A DNA stretch of 64,000 nt from Embiotoca jacksoni (lineage: Eukaryota; Chordata; Actinopteri; Embiotocidae), in contig JAKOON010000067.1 in NCBI GenBank assembly GCA_022577435.1, forward strand, positions 118,501-182,500, written 5' to 3'. The first letter of the stretch is position 1; each line of letters opens with the position of its first letter. The position numbers and the translations under genes were made by a program. Positions 11,586 to 22,578 of the stretch are shown piece by piece. The notes beneath the pieces are model-generated. The model saw only the letters and a program-made list of their open reading frames with translations. It did no database searches and had not been told where the DNA came from.

Positions 11586-12215
11586 TAACCACAGTTGTGG
11601 AACTGATTTTCTTTAACTGTGGGTTTCTCCTTTTTTAGCCAGCTCAGCCAGAGAAAGCCTGGGTATGTTGCACTCGCTTTGAGTACACGCCTCATGACGC
11701 ACACCTGTGTTTATTAGTGTTTGGTAACAGCTGTTTTGAAAAGAGTTTGGTTGAAATGTTGAAATGTTCTCCTTTATTTATTTCTCTATTTATTCTGTCC
11801 AGTCTTATTGGGGGGGGGGGGGGGGGGTTAATATAGGCTTTACATGAAGCTTCTTTTCACAGCTTTTAACCCTATTGTACTTTACACACAAGTCTTATAT
11901 TCGTAAATCTAAAATAAAATTATCATTAATTCACCGCCCAATAGAAAACTAAATCTGCTGATAATAATACTGTGAAATTTTACAAGTTGTTAGATTAATT
12001 AAATCTAATGTGATATAAACTGCAGTTGAGACAGAAAGCAGCACAATCTGCTGTTCTGCTGAACACTTGGTTTTCATAGGGATGGAGCTCCACCTAGTGG
12101 TGAACAGTAATCACTGCTGCTCAGTGGATTTAATATTTGAATTTAATCATTTATAATATTAAATATACTTAGACATCAATAACCACACAGACCACACAGT
12201 ATTCTTCACTTTTTT
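11586..12215. other. Flank between satellite and nr1d 3' UTR, unit 1
   Basis: It holds an 18-bp G run (11810-11827) whose length varies between units, and a CTCF-like motif at 12087-12103 (minus strand CCACTAGGTGGAG). No exon is seen. Confidence 0.5.
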
Positions 12216-12651
12216 TTTATTCATACTATATCATATTTATATTCTATTTTCATCAGATATTTATACATATATATATATTTATATAGTTATTTACATATGG
12301 CCTTGATGCCAGTAAAAGAAACCGATATTTCAACAAAATGACAAAAACAAGTGTCAAAATTCAGTGCTGTGCTGCAAACACAGTTTGATTTAAAAAAGAA
12401 AAAAAAGAAAAAAGTAAAATCCAGAAGGTGGGAAAATGACAAAAAGAAACACGTGTTGTGATTACATGTACATGATGCCGTGTCGCACTACTCGTGGGTT
12501 TTGTGTCACATCGTTTTTCTGCTCCAGATCTTGTGCAAATGTAGTGTTTTGCTTTTTGTAAATGGCGTCATCGACTCCCCCCGGAAATCACCATGCGGGA
12601 GGTTCCCGTGCACATGAACACGTAAACAAAATGCAAATTAAACATACGACG

Positions 12652-12688
<37 letters not shown>

Positions 12689-12963
12689 CACACACCGAGA
12701 CGAGGAGCAGATGCTTTCCGAGGCGAGGGGAGAAGATCCGAGTAATATTTGTCCACTTTAAGTACAGCCATGCATTAGCAGCGTCATCGTCACACGTTCT
12801 TCGATGTGTTTTTTTCTGATAGCTTGCCTTCCTCGTCACACACGTAGCAGTCTTTAAGTATTGGACCACGCACACATGTATGTAAAGTACAGTACATATC
12901 GTCTCTCACATTCACCCGCTCGTCACAGAATACACTTTGGAATTAAATGGATTTTTTGGAGGA

Positions 12964-13007
<44 letters not shown>

Positions 13008-13009
13008 GC
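12216..13009 (-). other. nr1d2: nr1d fragment A 3' UTR
   Basis: Sequence matching the region downstream of the intact last exon at 50357. It has a TA array near 12653-12683, an AATAAA on the minus strand at 12216-12221 and a (CAA)n tract at 12966-13009. The tract joins directly to hinge exon sequence. Frames in this region on either strand are UTR shadows. Confidence 0.6.
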
Positions 13010-13381
13010 CTTGGTGCTGCCTGCTCACCGCCACGACCGCCTCGTCCTCGCCGCTGTCCGACCCGCAGGACGATGCCGAGCTGGAGTTGGTGTCCATGGA
13101 AACCACCGACTCAGAGTCCTGGGCGCACTGCGGGGAGGAGGGGTTGGAGCAGGACGGAGACTCGGAAGCGGCGGAGGAGGAGGAGGAGGAGGAGGAGGAG
13201 GAAGAGGACGGCGAGGCGCTGGCGTCGCCGGTCATGGCCTCCATGGGCAGCGGGGGGCTCTGGTGGCCGTGCAGCATGCTGTGCAGCTGGCTGTTGTTGC
13301 TCATCATGTTGTTCATGGCGTTCTGCATCTCCAGCAGCATCCTCTGCTTCTCTCTCTTCGGGATGCGACCAAACCTGACGG
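13010..13381 (-). pseudogene. nr1d2: nr1d fragment A: hinge exon fused to 3' UTR CAA repeat
   Basis: The minus-strand exon begins after CAG at 13382-13384 with the conserved RFGRIPKREKQRMLLEMQ segment that follows the DNA-binding domain of Rev-erb receptors. A Ser-rich hinge follows. Compared with fragment D, about 1.9 kb from mid-hinge to the 3' UTR is gone. The rest of the hinge exon, all ligand-binding exons and the stop codon are lost. The frame continues into TGT repeats, giving poly-Cys, and ends after about 142 residues. No DNA-binding domain exons are present, so it is not a functional receptor. Confidence 0.8.
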
Positions 13382-13523
13382 CTGAGAGAGAGAAAAAATA
13401 AAGACAGATGTTAGTTTGACGAATTAAGGAGCACGAAAAGAATCAACAGGTTGTTGTACTGTGGACCGACAGATGGGGAAAAAATGAACGTGACTAACAT
13501 GATCTACTCTGTCTTCTGAAACT
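13382..13523. other. Founding nr1d-lectin junction, copy 1
   Basis: About 140 bp of nr1d intron next to the hinge exon acceptor, ending where similarity to the lectin CRD A-CRD B intron begins (AAATGTGTGTTTGG, compare AAATGTATGTTTTC upstream of other CRD B exons). The same junction occurs at 25613-25755, 38283-38425 and 52250-52395. Confidence 0.75.
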
Positions 13524-13608
13524 AAATGTGTGTTTGGAAACATCACCATCTTCACACAACCAATGCTATGGTTCTTCTGACACTAACTTTACTTTTCTGT
13601 CACTGTAG

Positions 13609-14723
13609 CTGCAAATCCTTCGGGCCAGAAAACATATACTCTAATTACCAATGTAGTGACATGGGAGGATGCCCAGACGTACTGCAGAACACACCACACA
13701 GAGCTGGCTATGATTGAAAATGATGAAGAAAACACACAGGTGATGTCAGTTAACTCTATACATGAAGTGTGGATTGGTTTGTACCGGGTACCGTGGAGGT
13801 GGTCGGACAAGACCAACAGCTCCTTCAGAAACTGGATTAGTGGACAGCCAAATAATTTCGGTAACCAGCACTGTGTAACTGAGAATTCAGACCATGGTTG
13901 GCTTGAAGAGAACTGTAACAAGGAACACTCCTTCTGGTGCTATAAAGATGAAAAGAAATACAAACCTTATAGATACATTTCTCTCATTTTCTTTTGCAAT
14001 GCAATAATGACTCTTTCCTTGGTTTGTGGTCACGTGTTTGACCGTCCAGATCTAAGAGTGAAGACGACCATGGTGAGGATGAAGATTCACTCTACTGCTC
14101 ACCTTTCAGATCCAGCTACTAAAGCTCAGATCCTAAAGCAGGTAAAGGTCATTACAATATTCTCTGGTTCCACAGGCCTCAGACTTCACGTTTACACCTC
14201 AGGTATCAGAGCGACAAGGGTTCGATTTCAGACGTCAGACAAGAGTCTTTAAGTTTCAAGTGTCAGATTACCGAATCGGGCTTCAGGCTTCTGACCAAAA
14301 GTATCAGATCTGAGATGTCAGAGCTGAAGAATCAGATTGAAGTTACTGAGGGCAGGTATCACGTGACCTCAGACAAATGTGTACTACATTAACATTAAAC
14401 AAAATGATCAAAAAGAGCCTTGACTATGTACTCTGGTAACTCCCAGTCCTCAAGTGAATCTGTGCTCCATCAGCAAAAATAACATCAAATTAATAACATT
14501 TTAATTGTACGTTATGTTCCATTAATACTAATTATTTTCTGCTTCAGGAAGTTAGATTCCCCAAAACACTACTGTCACTTTTATTCCTTCTCAGCTCAGT
14601 GCAGTGCTAACCAACAAGGGTTTACTGAACGACTTCAAACTGAGGTGGACGTTTCAACCCCAAAAAGAAAACAAGGAGCAGACCGAGATGAAGCCAATGG
14701 ATGAAGACATCTCTTGTAACTGA
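13609..14723 (+). pseudogene. Lectin locus 3: 5'-truncated copy, intron read-through form
   Basis: CRD B 13609-13947 (WIGL, QPN, WLE), tail exon 1 14050-14141, tail exon 2 14595-14723 (TGA). The signal exon and CRD A are replaced by the nr1d fragment, and there is no in-frame ATG before the domain. The CRD B donor is AT instead of GT. The 102-bp former intron is open and in frame, because it is 4 bp shorter than in locus 2. CRD B, a hydrophobic stretch of about 22 residues and tail exon 1 thus form one reading frame. Expression is doubtful without a promoter or start. Confidence 0.75.
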
Positions 14724-15699
14724 TAATATTTACAAGCTAAAAAGGTGGAATACATGAAATTATTAGTAATGTAGCTGGAAGACTTTTATATTCAAATCAT
14801 CATCTTGATATCGTCATTTTTGACGTCGGTAGAAGACTTTGTTAACCAAATGAATTTGTTTTGTAAAACAAAACACGTTGTCATCTTCACTTGCTCCCTG
14901 TTTTTGCTAAATCTCGTAGTGCCTGACGTGTGTTAGGATCATTATTTTCTTATTATCAGAGTGAAGCAATGGGGTATACTAAACTGTATTTAATTCTGGT
15001 ATTTATTTCTAGTTTATTACACGTGACATTGAGTTACTAGCACACTGGCTGTGGTCTGAATTCTCAGCTGCACAATGCTGCTGTTAGAAGCTTTCTGTGA
15101 ATACATATTTTTGATCGTTACCTTTAAAATGTTTCAACTGTCTTTTCAGGACACCTTTAGGCATCTTTGTACAAAAGGTTTTGGGCCAATTAGTTGGGCC
15201 CTATTTTAATCTCCTTTTGCGCAACACAGGTGCGCACAAGATGCAAGAAGGTGTGGCAGACTTCTTAAGTTTTTTGATGAACACAAATACAGGTGCTACT
15301 CTGCTACATTTTGCTGGAGGTGCAAACCTCTAACATCATTTGACATGGTGTAGAATTGCATCATTTTCCTGTAATGTTAGCTGATGTACATTTGATGTTA
15401 TATTGAGCTCGTTTGCAGAGTGGAGTTCAAAGGAAAATACACAGATGACGGCTGCACGAGTGATCTTTTTTTTCATTTTTTTTACCTGTATCCAGGAATT
15501 ATAATGTATGTAGCTCAGGATTTAATGTTTGTTGGTAATGGTAAACATGGACGGGAAACATGTCATCTTACCATTATCAGATTGTCAATTTGAATATTCA
15601 AATATAGTCATGCAAATACGCTGCTGTGTCAAGCTGGAAACTTTTGAGATCAGCAGAATTTTTACGTTGAAAAGAGCGACTCCAGCTTTGGCTGATTTG

Positions 15700-15880
15700 A
15701 AAGAAAGGGAGGTACAATATCATTTTAAAACTGGGATAGTCGCTCATATTTTCAGAAAATCTCTCCAAGGAGACATCTTCTGTGTTCCAAATCGCATTAC
15801 AGATAGTCACTTAAGTAATTTGAGTGCATAAGTGTGTTCATATTGTCAAGTATAAAAAGATTTGCAGTAAACGATGAGCA
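15700..15880. repeat. Dispersed ~185-bp repeat
   Basis: Diverged copy of the 6757-6945 repeat, ending AAACGATGAG. Confidence 0.55.
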
Positions 15881-16041
15881 AACCCCGAACATAATTTTAC
15901 ATAGTTTAGAATTGCATCATTTTCATGTCATGTTAGCTGATGTACATTTAATGTTATATTGAGCTCGTTTGCCGAGTGGAGTTCAAATGAAAATACACAG
16001 ATCTTTTTCAGGTGTATCACTGACAAGAAATGATTTTGTAT

Positions 16042-16667
16042 GTAGCTCGGGAAACTGGGCAGCCTGGAAAAGGTGGTGGAGAGGAGGATACTGAAGAAAT
16101 TATTATCCATATAGGATAATCTGGACCAGCCTCTTCACCATCTGCTGCAGGGACAGCGGAGCACTTTCTCCAATAAACTCCTTCAGCTCCGATGTCACAA
16201 GGACAGATACAGGAGATCATTCCTGATACAGGAGATCATTCCTGATACAGGAGATCATTCCTGATACAGGAGATCATTCCTGATACAGGACATCATTCCT
16301 GATACAGGAGATCATTCCTGATACAGGAGATCATTCCTGATACAGGAGATCATTCCTGATACAGGACATCATTCCTGATACAGGAGATCATTCCTGCCCA
16401 CTGCAATAAGACTGTACAATAACTCACCTCTGGCCAAATCAATCTCACAACAATAACGCCGTTGGTTGTTTGTTTTCTTCTTTGTTGTTTGTTTAGATCC
16501 TTGCACTATTGTTTAGTTAGTTTTAATTTCATTTAATTATTCTATGTTATTGTATATATTGTGCATTTTTTATACTTTATATTTTTACTCTGTTGTTTTA
16601 TTGCTTTCCTGTACCTATCATGCTGCTGTAGCGAAAACATTTACCCTTCTGTGATTAATAAAGTAAC
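16042..16667 (+). mobile_element. Retroelement-like 3' fragment, unit 2
   Basis: A conceptual frame reads KVVERRILKKLLSIL, later a DRYRRSFL-like stretch, and after the minisatellite an end resembling ATRLYN. This resembles the C-terminal end of fish non-LTR retrotransposon proteins. It ends GATTAATAAAGTAAC, a typical tail. The fragment is short and broken, and the family is not determined. Confidence 0.5.
16206..16395. repeat. 19-bp minisatellite, 10 repeats
   Basis: Unit GATACAGGAGATCATTCCT, ten perfect-length copies. Copies 5 and 9 carry C instead of G at the tenth base (variant map GGGGCGGGCG). It expanded from a single such stretch inside the retroelement-like fragment. Confidence 0.95.
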
Positions 16668-17439
16668 TATTTCATGTTTGTTGGTGATGGTAAACATTGG
16701 AGAAAAAAAATCTCTTCTCACCTTTTATCAAATTAGCTATTTGGATATTCAAATATAGTCATGCAAAAATGCTGCAGTTTCAAGCTGGAAACTTTTGAGA
16801 TGAGCAGACAGTTTGCGTCGACACGACTGACTGCAACTTCACCTGATTTGCCACTGCCATCAGTTAAAATGACAAACTTTATACATGTAAGTATATCTTC
16901 TATTAGCATTGGTTTAACTGTTATCTTCTTGCTTTTAAAATCATCATTATTGTTATTATTTATGTTAGTCATAGAAATGCAGTCATAATTTTTGCACTAA
17001 TAGTAGTAGCAGCAGCAATGGAACTGACCTGTTTTACCTACTGTTACAATAAATATACCATCATTTATATTATCAAGCAAATACATCCAAAGTTCAATAT
17101 ATTTCATTCATATTAATTTACCAAATCTCAAATTTTCATCGACATTTATTTTAGTTTGAAGTTGTGTAATTCAACCTTTTGGCAAACCTCCAGTTTTCTG
17201 GCGTGAACATTCAATCTCATAAAGGAATTTTGAAACTTGAATTTCAATAACTTCAAAAATCAATTACTTTAATTTCAAACTCATATCACCTCAGAAACTT
17301 CATGAATACTAGAAAAAGTTTACAACCATGATCAAGTGAATTCAAAATGTAGTCTTGCATGTATGTATTAGTTTTAAGGTGGATTTTGATTGAATGGCTG
17401 CTGTCCAGGTAAATGTGTTGTTCTGTTGTTCTTTCTTTT

Positions 17440-17484
17440 AGTTTTCAGTGACGTCATCAGTGCATTTGACTTTTGTCTTCTTGG
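17440..17484 (+). pseudogene. Signal-peptide exon without ATG, locus 4
   Basis: Aligns with the intact exon at 6080-6113 and keeps the end CTTCTTGG with a gtaag donor. The segment carrying ATGGATAC is replaced by a shorter one (9 bp net loss). The frame is open upstream only to a TAG, with no ATG. Confidence 0.7.
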
Positions 17485-18097
17485 GTAAGAGTCAAAGTTC
17501 CTTCACAAAACTTTATGGTGATGGTTGTTGGTTTGTAGAAATCATATAGTTCAGAGTCTTCCTTTGAATTATAGAGCTGAGAAAGACCGGCCCGGAGGAG
17601 AAAGTTAATTTACAGAAGTGCAGTGAACTCAACCAAAGTCTAACCATTAACCTCATTCATAATTTAGTGCTGATTTAAAACCTTGGGAGCATTAATTATA
17701 GATACAAAGCATATGCGTACAGAAACCCTTAACCAGCTCACATTTAAAAGCGTCTTCAGTTTAGAAAAACATTTTGTCATCACATCCATACCAGACTCGT
17801 AGAGATATGTGTGAAAGTTGTCTGTGAACATATTCTCACTTGAAGTTTTGTTTATTCAAATGACCACAAACTACTACATGTTACGTTTGGTTATGGCTTC
17901 GGAGTTCTGTTAGCAGTTCACAGTGGGAAATTGGTGGCAGTCTAGTATATATACAGACGATAGTAAAGTCTTTTTATCATGTTAATCCAGCCATGGTCTA
18001 AGGACAAAAATATGGTGTTTTAGAACTACTTTGTAATACATGATTAAAAAAACCATGTACAGCCACACTGGAACAGTTAAGGAAAGGTTCCCATCAT

Positions 18098-18286
18098 GAA
18101 GAAAGGGAGGCGTAATATCATTTTAAAAATTGTATAGTGGCTAATATTTTCAGAGCATCTCTCCAAGGAGACATCTGCTGTGTTCCAAATCACATTACAG
18201 GTAGTCACTTCAGTATTTTGAATGCATACGTGTGTTCAAACTTTCAGATATATAAAACATGCAGTAAACGATGAGTATCCTGATGG
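18098..18286. repeat. Dispersed ~185-bp repeat in intron 1 of locus 4
   Basis: Counterpart of 6757-6945. Confidence 0.55.
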
Positions 18287-19224
18287 TGTACTTGAACGGT
18301 CCAGAAATATATAGTGTGAGGTGAGATGACGCATCCGTCTCACCTCTTTAAAAACTAACATTGTAGCTGCTACTACTTGTAGCTGTAGCTGTTGTGGAAA
18401 ACCACAAAAAGGGCTGATTTTCACCACAATGATGCTGTTGGTCAGAAACAATGTTTACAATATTTCCATTTAGTAGCGGCGGTGCACAGCTGTTAAAATA
18501 GGACCGCCGCTGCTGCAAAGGTCTTTTTTTGAGGATTTTGAGGAGAGGAGGTGATTTCTCCGTCTGGTCTCTTTAAAAGCTAACATCATATTATTTTGCA
18601 CAACGGACGTTTCACAAAAAGATGAATATGTATCTAAACTTTGCACTGAGCTGAAAATGAGAGCAAAACAATTCTATCAACGAGTGATCACGTTTTCAGG
18701 ATTCTTAAACACCGAAGCAAAAACTGTCGTGGAGCTTCTCGTGAGTGGCACATAGTAAAATTACAGCAAATACACTCATCTGGAAGGAGAACGAGGAGAC
18801 ACAACCTCCGTATATGTAATAAATCAGCAATTTTAAACTTTCCAAATAAAACAAAACAGCCACCCTCGGAGCTGAATAGATAAAACTCGTCTGTATGTAC
18901 AGCTGGCTGTGAGGCGAGTGTACAGACCGTCTACAAAGTGCAACACTGAAGACAAGCAAAAAAAGTGATTTGTTAAAAAAATATTTAATTTATTAAAATA
19001 TATATTTTAAAGAGTGTACTCATTGGAGAACATGACTTAGAACACAGCAAATGATAGTGTTGCACGGGGTTGTGTACTTGGAAATACCTCAAACAGTAAA
19101 GTAATAGATCATGAACTTATTAGTATTATTAAATGAACAGGATTTAAAAATGATTCAGACGAACCATTCAGAATACAAAATCAATGTTTCGCAGTTAAAT
19201 ATTATCTCTATCATCAACCTCCAG

Positions 19225-22009
19225 GATTTGGCCTCACTTCCTGCTCTCTTGACAACTTTCGTGAATACCACCATGTCAACTCAAAAATGAACTGGAACGA
19301 TGCACAGCTTTACTGCAGAGTGAAACACACCGACCTGGCGACCTTTGAAAGCATGGATGACATTAACAGGCTAAACAGGCCTAGTGGTGAGACCGGATCT
19401 GCATGGATCGGACTGACTGATGACCCAAAATGCTGGAAAGGAATTATGGGCAATGATGCAAACTCATGGAGATGGTCGGGGACTGATAAAACAAGTACAA
19501 CTGGTTACCACAAGTGGAGTCCAGGAGAGCCAGATAATTATGATGGAAATGAAGCATGTGTCAAAATGTTTAGCGATGGAACATGGAGTGATATTAATTG
19601 CAAGACAACAAGATATTTTGTTTGTTACCAAGGTAAGAAAAATTTAGCATTTACATTGTGTTTTATGAAACTGCTCTCTGTTGCTGAAAGTTTCGAGACT
19701 GTTTGGATCTGGTCAAAGTGAGTGGTATATAGCACCTTCAATGATTTCACAGTGTAATGAGACATTATACTTAATTTCAACATGACTACAGTAAGGTGAG
19801 ATGTTGTTTACAGATGATAGTAGCCACCAACTAAACATCTAGTTGATTATTGCTGATTCTATAAAGACAAGAAGTAACACTGTCAAAAGTCCTCTTTGTT
19901 TACTTTTTATGGATGCACACTGGTGATCAGGCTGTCTGTACTTAAGTACGTCTGTATGTTCTATTAATGTGAAAACATTATTTCATAACCACTCATCTCC
20001 AGATAACCCAAATGTATGTTTTCAAACACCAACAACTTCACACAACTACTGCTATGGTTCATCTCACACTAGCTTTACTTTTCTTCTGTTGCAGCTGTAA
20101 ATTTTTCGGGCCAGAAAACATATACTCTAATTACCAATGGAGTGACATGGGAGGATGCCCAGACGTACTGCAGAACACACCACACAGAGCTGGCTATGAT
20201 TGAGAATGATCAGGAAAACACACAGGTGATGTCACTTATGTCAACAAATGAAGTGTGGATTGGTTTGTACCGGGTACCGTGGAGGTGGTCGGACAAGACC
20301 AACAGCTCCTTCAGAAACTGGAAGAGTGGAGAGCCAAATAACTATGGTGGTTTAGAGTCCTGTGCAGCTGAGAATTCAGACCATAGTTGGAATGATGACA
20401 ACTGTAACAAGGAATACTCCTTCTGGTGCTATAAAGGTGAAAAGAAATATAAACCTTGGAAATACATTTCTCTCATTTTTTTTTTTAAATGCAATAGTTA
20501 CTCTATCCTTGGTTTGTGATCATGTGTTTGTTTGACTGTCCAGATGTAAGAGTGAAGAAGACAATGGTGAGGATGAAGATGCACTCTACTGCTGATCTTT
20601 CAGATCCATTTATTCAGGCTCAGATCCTACAGAAGGTAAATCTCACTCCCATATTCTCTGGTTCTCTCATGCAAAATCACAGAAACAATTCTGGACCATC
20701 CTCCAGACTTCCACATCAGATGATAGGATTCAGTGTGAAGGTTTCAGGCGTCATGTTTACACTTCATACTGTAGTCGTCAAGTTTCAGATATCGGACTTC
20801 AATATCAGACATCAGACTTCTGTTCTGCTCTTCTGCTCCTTGTTTTGGTGCTCAATAATACACACATGAGAATAGTAATAATTTCCTCCTATTAGGAATT
20901 TGATTGAAATGTTGTCATAACCAGGGTATGAATTATTGAGTTATGGTCACAAAGGTGTTTAATGAGGTCACAGTTACCTTCGCTGATGAGTATGAGTCAG
21001 TGAGGTGACTGTGGCCTTGACCTATGACCCCCAAAATCGTATCAGTTCATCCTAAAGTCTAAGTGAATGTTTGTGCCAACCTTGAAAAAAGCCCTTTAAG
21101 GATTCCTGAAATATTACATTCACAAGAATGAGGAAGATGTGAAGTTACAGTGATCCTGAGCTTTGATGCCAAGTGAGTAATTGTGTTATATTTGAAAAAG
21201 TTCAATTCAGCCGTTTCTGAGATATCCTTTTAATGATAATGGCTCGAATTGGGTTTACAGCAAAAACTAAAAGGACATAAACAATGTATTAATTGTACAT
21301 TATGTTACATTACTCCTTTAATTAGTTTCTGCTTCATGAAGTTAGTGTTCACTTTTATCATTTTTATTCCCTCTCAGCTCGGTGAATTGATAACCAACAA
21401 GACTCTACTGAATGACTTCAAACTGAGGTGGAAGATTCAACCCAAAAAAGAAAACAAGGAGTAGACAATGATGATGCCAATGGATGAAGACATCCAGTGT
21501 GATGGGTAATATTTACAAGCTATAAACTTAGAATACATGAAACTATGATTAATGTAGATAGATGACTTTGATATTCAAATCATCGTCTTGATAGCGTCAT
21601 TCTCCCTGACAGATTATAAATAAATGAATAAAGAAACGCTGAATTTGATCGAAGATACTTGGCCGGCCGTCAATATACCTGGGTGACCCGTTCAAGAAAG
21701 TCTATATAAGAGATACACTGCATGTTGTTTCAACCTTCCACAATCTACTCAGAACTGGGTCGTGGGCTACTGGTAGTTCACAAGGTACAGGTTGGAGACC
21801 TCTGACTTTAACAGTACTGTCACTTTTATTTCCTCCAGCTAGGTGCAGTGATAACCAACAAGACTCTACTGAATGACTTCAAACTGAGGTGGAAGATTCA
21901 ACCCAAAAAAGAAAACAAGGGGAATATAATGATGAAGCCAATGGATGAAGACATCCTGGGTGATGGGTATAATTTACAAGCTATAAAGGTAGAATACATG
22001 GAACTATGA
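19225..22009 (+). CDS. Lectin locus 4: two-domain C-type lectin, start codon not found
   Basis: Exons: CRD A 19225-19632, CRD B 20095-20436, tail exon 1 20544-20635, then alternative last exons 21378-21464 (early TAG removes the last 14 codons) and 21839-22009 (intact, stop replaced so the frame runs further to TGA). CRD A carries EPD and WSD plus an extra Cys in DDPKCWKG, where other copies have Ser. CRD B carries EPN, the Glu before Cys, and WND: a full mannose-type calcium site by motif. The signal exon upstream (17440-17484) lacks ATG. Poly(A) signals lie at 21619, 21627 and 22573. It may be expressed from another start or be a recent pseudogene. Confidence 0.7.
20945..21245. repeat. Interspersed repeat with DR1 motif, locus 4
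   Basis: Counterpart of 9440-9730; TGACCTATGACCC at 21018-21030. Confidence 0.5.
21619..21632 (+). promoter_or_regulatory. Proximal poly(A) signals, locus 4
   Basis: Two AATAAA hexamers (21619-21624 and 21627-21632) about 155 bp after the proximal tail exon stop. The same pair occurs at 34301, 46510 and 60433. Confidence 0.55.
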
Positions 22010-22572
22010 TTAATGTAGATAGATGCTTTGGATATCCAGTTCCAGTAAATAATACTGTAAAACAAAACATGTTGTCATCTTAACTTATCTTAACCTCATT
22101 TGCTGGCTTGACTCAGATATGATTTAATCAGGGTACCAACTTGGCTTTTCCCATTTGGTAAGAAGTTGTTTCTTTATGAAATGCTTTAAAATGTGATTAA
22201 AAAAAAACTTTTAACTGCTGTTTTGTAACTGTAACATACACATCACATGCACATATGAACATACACTCTCATCCATCATCAAACTCATGTTTTTGTTTTG
22301 CTTTTCTATTAATATTATTGTTTTTGATATTGTTGTCGTAAACATTTTGTTTTTATTTGATTTTCATTAGTTTTATGTAGTCATAATATTTCTGTACTGT
22401 ATATCCTTTGTGTTTTCTGTTACTTTGTGAACTAAAAATTACCTGGGTGGAGGCTTTCAAGAGGCTCATTTACTTTTTTGCCTTTCTCTGCTCTGTATGG
22501 TATCTTTTTTTCATCTTTGTAATATTTGTCTTTTCAAAATTGTGCAAAATGAATCTTGCTCAGGAAAAAATG

Positions 22573-22578
22573 AATAAA
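22573..22578 (+). promoter_or_regulatory. Distal poly(A) signal, locus 4
   Basis: AATAAA downstream of the second tail exon. Equivalents are at 10612, 35251, 47463 and 61387. Confidence 0.5.

Larger units (their letters stand above)
1..13523. repeat. Tandem unit 1 (rearranged, left end cut by window)
   Basis: This unit begins inside the first intron of a type I lectin gene (same sequence as 18380-19224) and continues through a chimeric lectin gene into a type II intergenic block, a complete two-domain lectin gene, the palindromic repeat block and nr1d fragment A. It lacks the satellite and nr1d block expected between its first and second lectin genes. A crossover inside the CRD B exon, as seen at 1717-2058, would explain that absence. 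Confidence 0.8.
14724..17439. other. Type I intergenic block, unit 2
   Basis: Holds a dispersed repeat, a retroelement-like fragment with its minisatellite, and internally repeated stretches: 15350-15460 resembles 15905-16010, and 15525-15660 resembles 16672-16810. The block recurs at 39624-42338 and 53594-56252. No gene is seen. Confidence 0.6.

Noticed and set aside
12562..12875. Long frames on both strands around the TA array, repeated in every unit
   Set aside because: They lie in the nr1d 3' UTR and their length depends on the TA microsatellite; no similarity to a known protein was recognised.
12937..13401. Plus-strand frames of 143-174 codons with poly-Gln, poly-Asn or poly-Glu
   Set aside because: Antisense shadows of the minus-strand Ser-rich hinge exon and the CAA repeat.
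13526..13717. Signal-peptide-like frame MVLLTLTLLFCHCS before CRD B of truncated copies
   Set aside because: It is in a different frame from the lectin domain and crosses the splice acceptor; the hydrophobic look comes from the polypyrimidine tract.
16206..16395. CRISPR-like regular repeats
   Set aside because: The 19-bp repeats are contiguous with no spacers and lie in a eukaryotic locus: a minisatellite.
21700..21720. TATA-box-like TCTATATAAGAG between the two tail exons of locus 4
   Set aside because: Other units read TATATACG or TATAGAAG here, and it lies inside a gene in a repeat-rich stretch.
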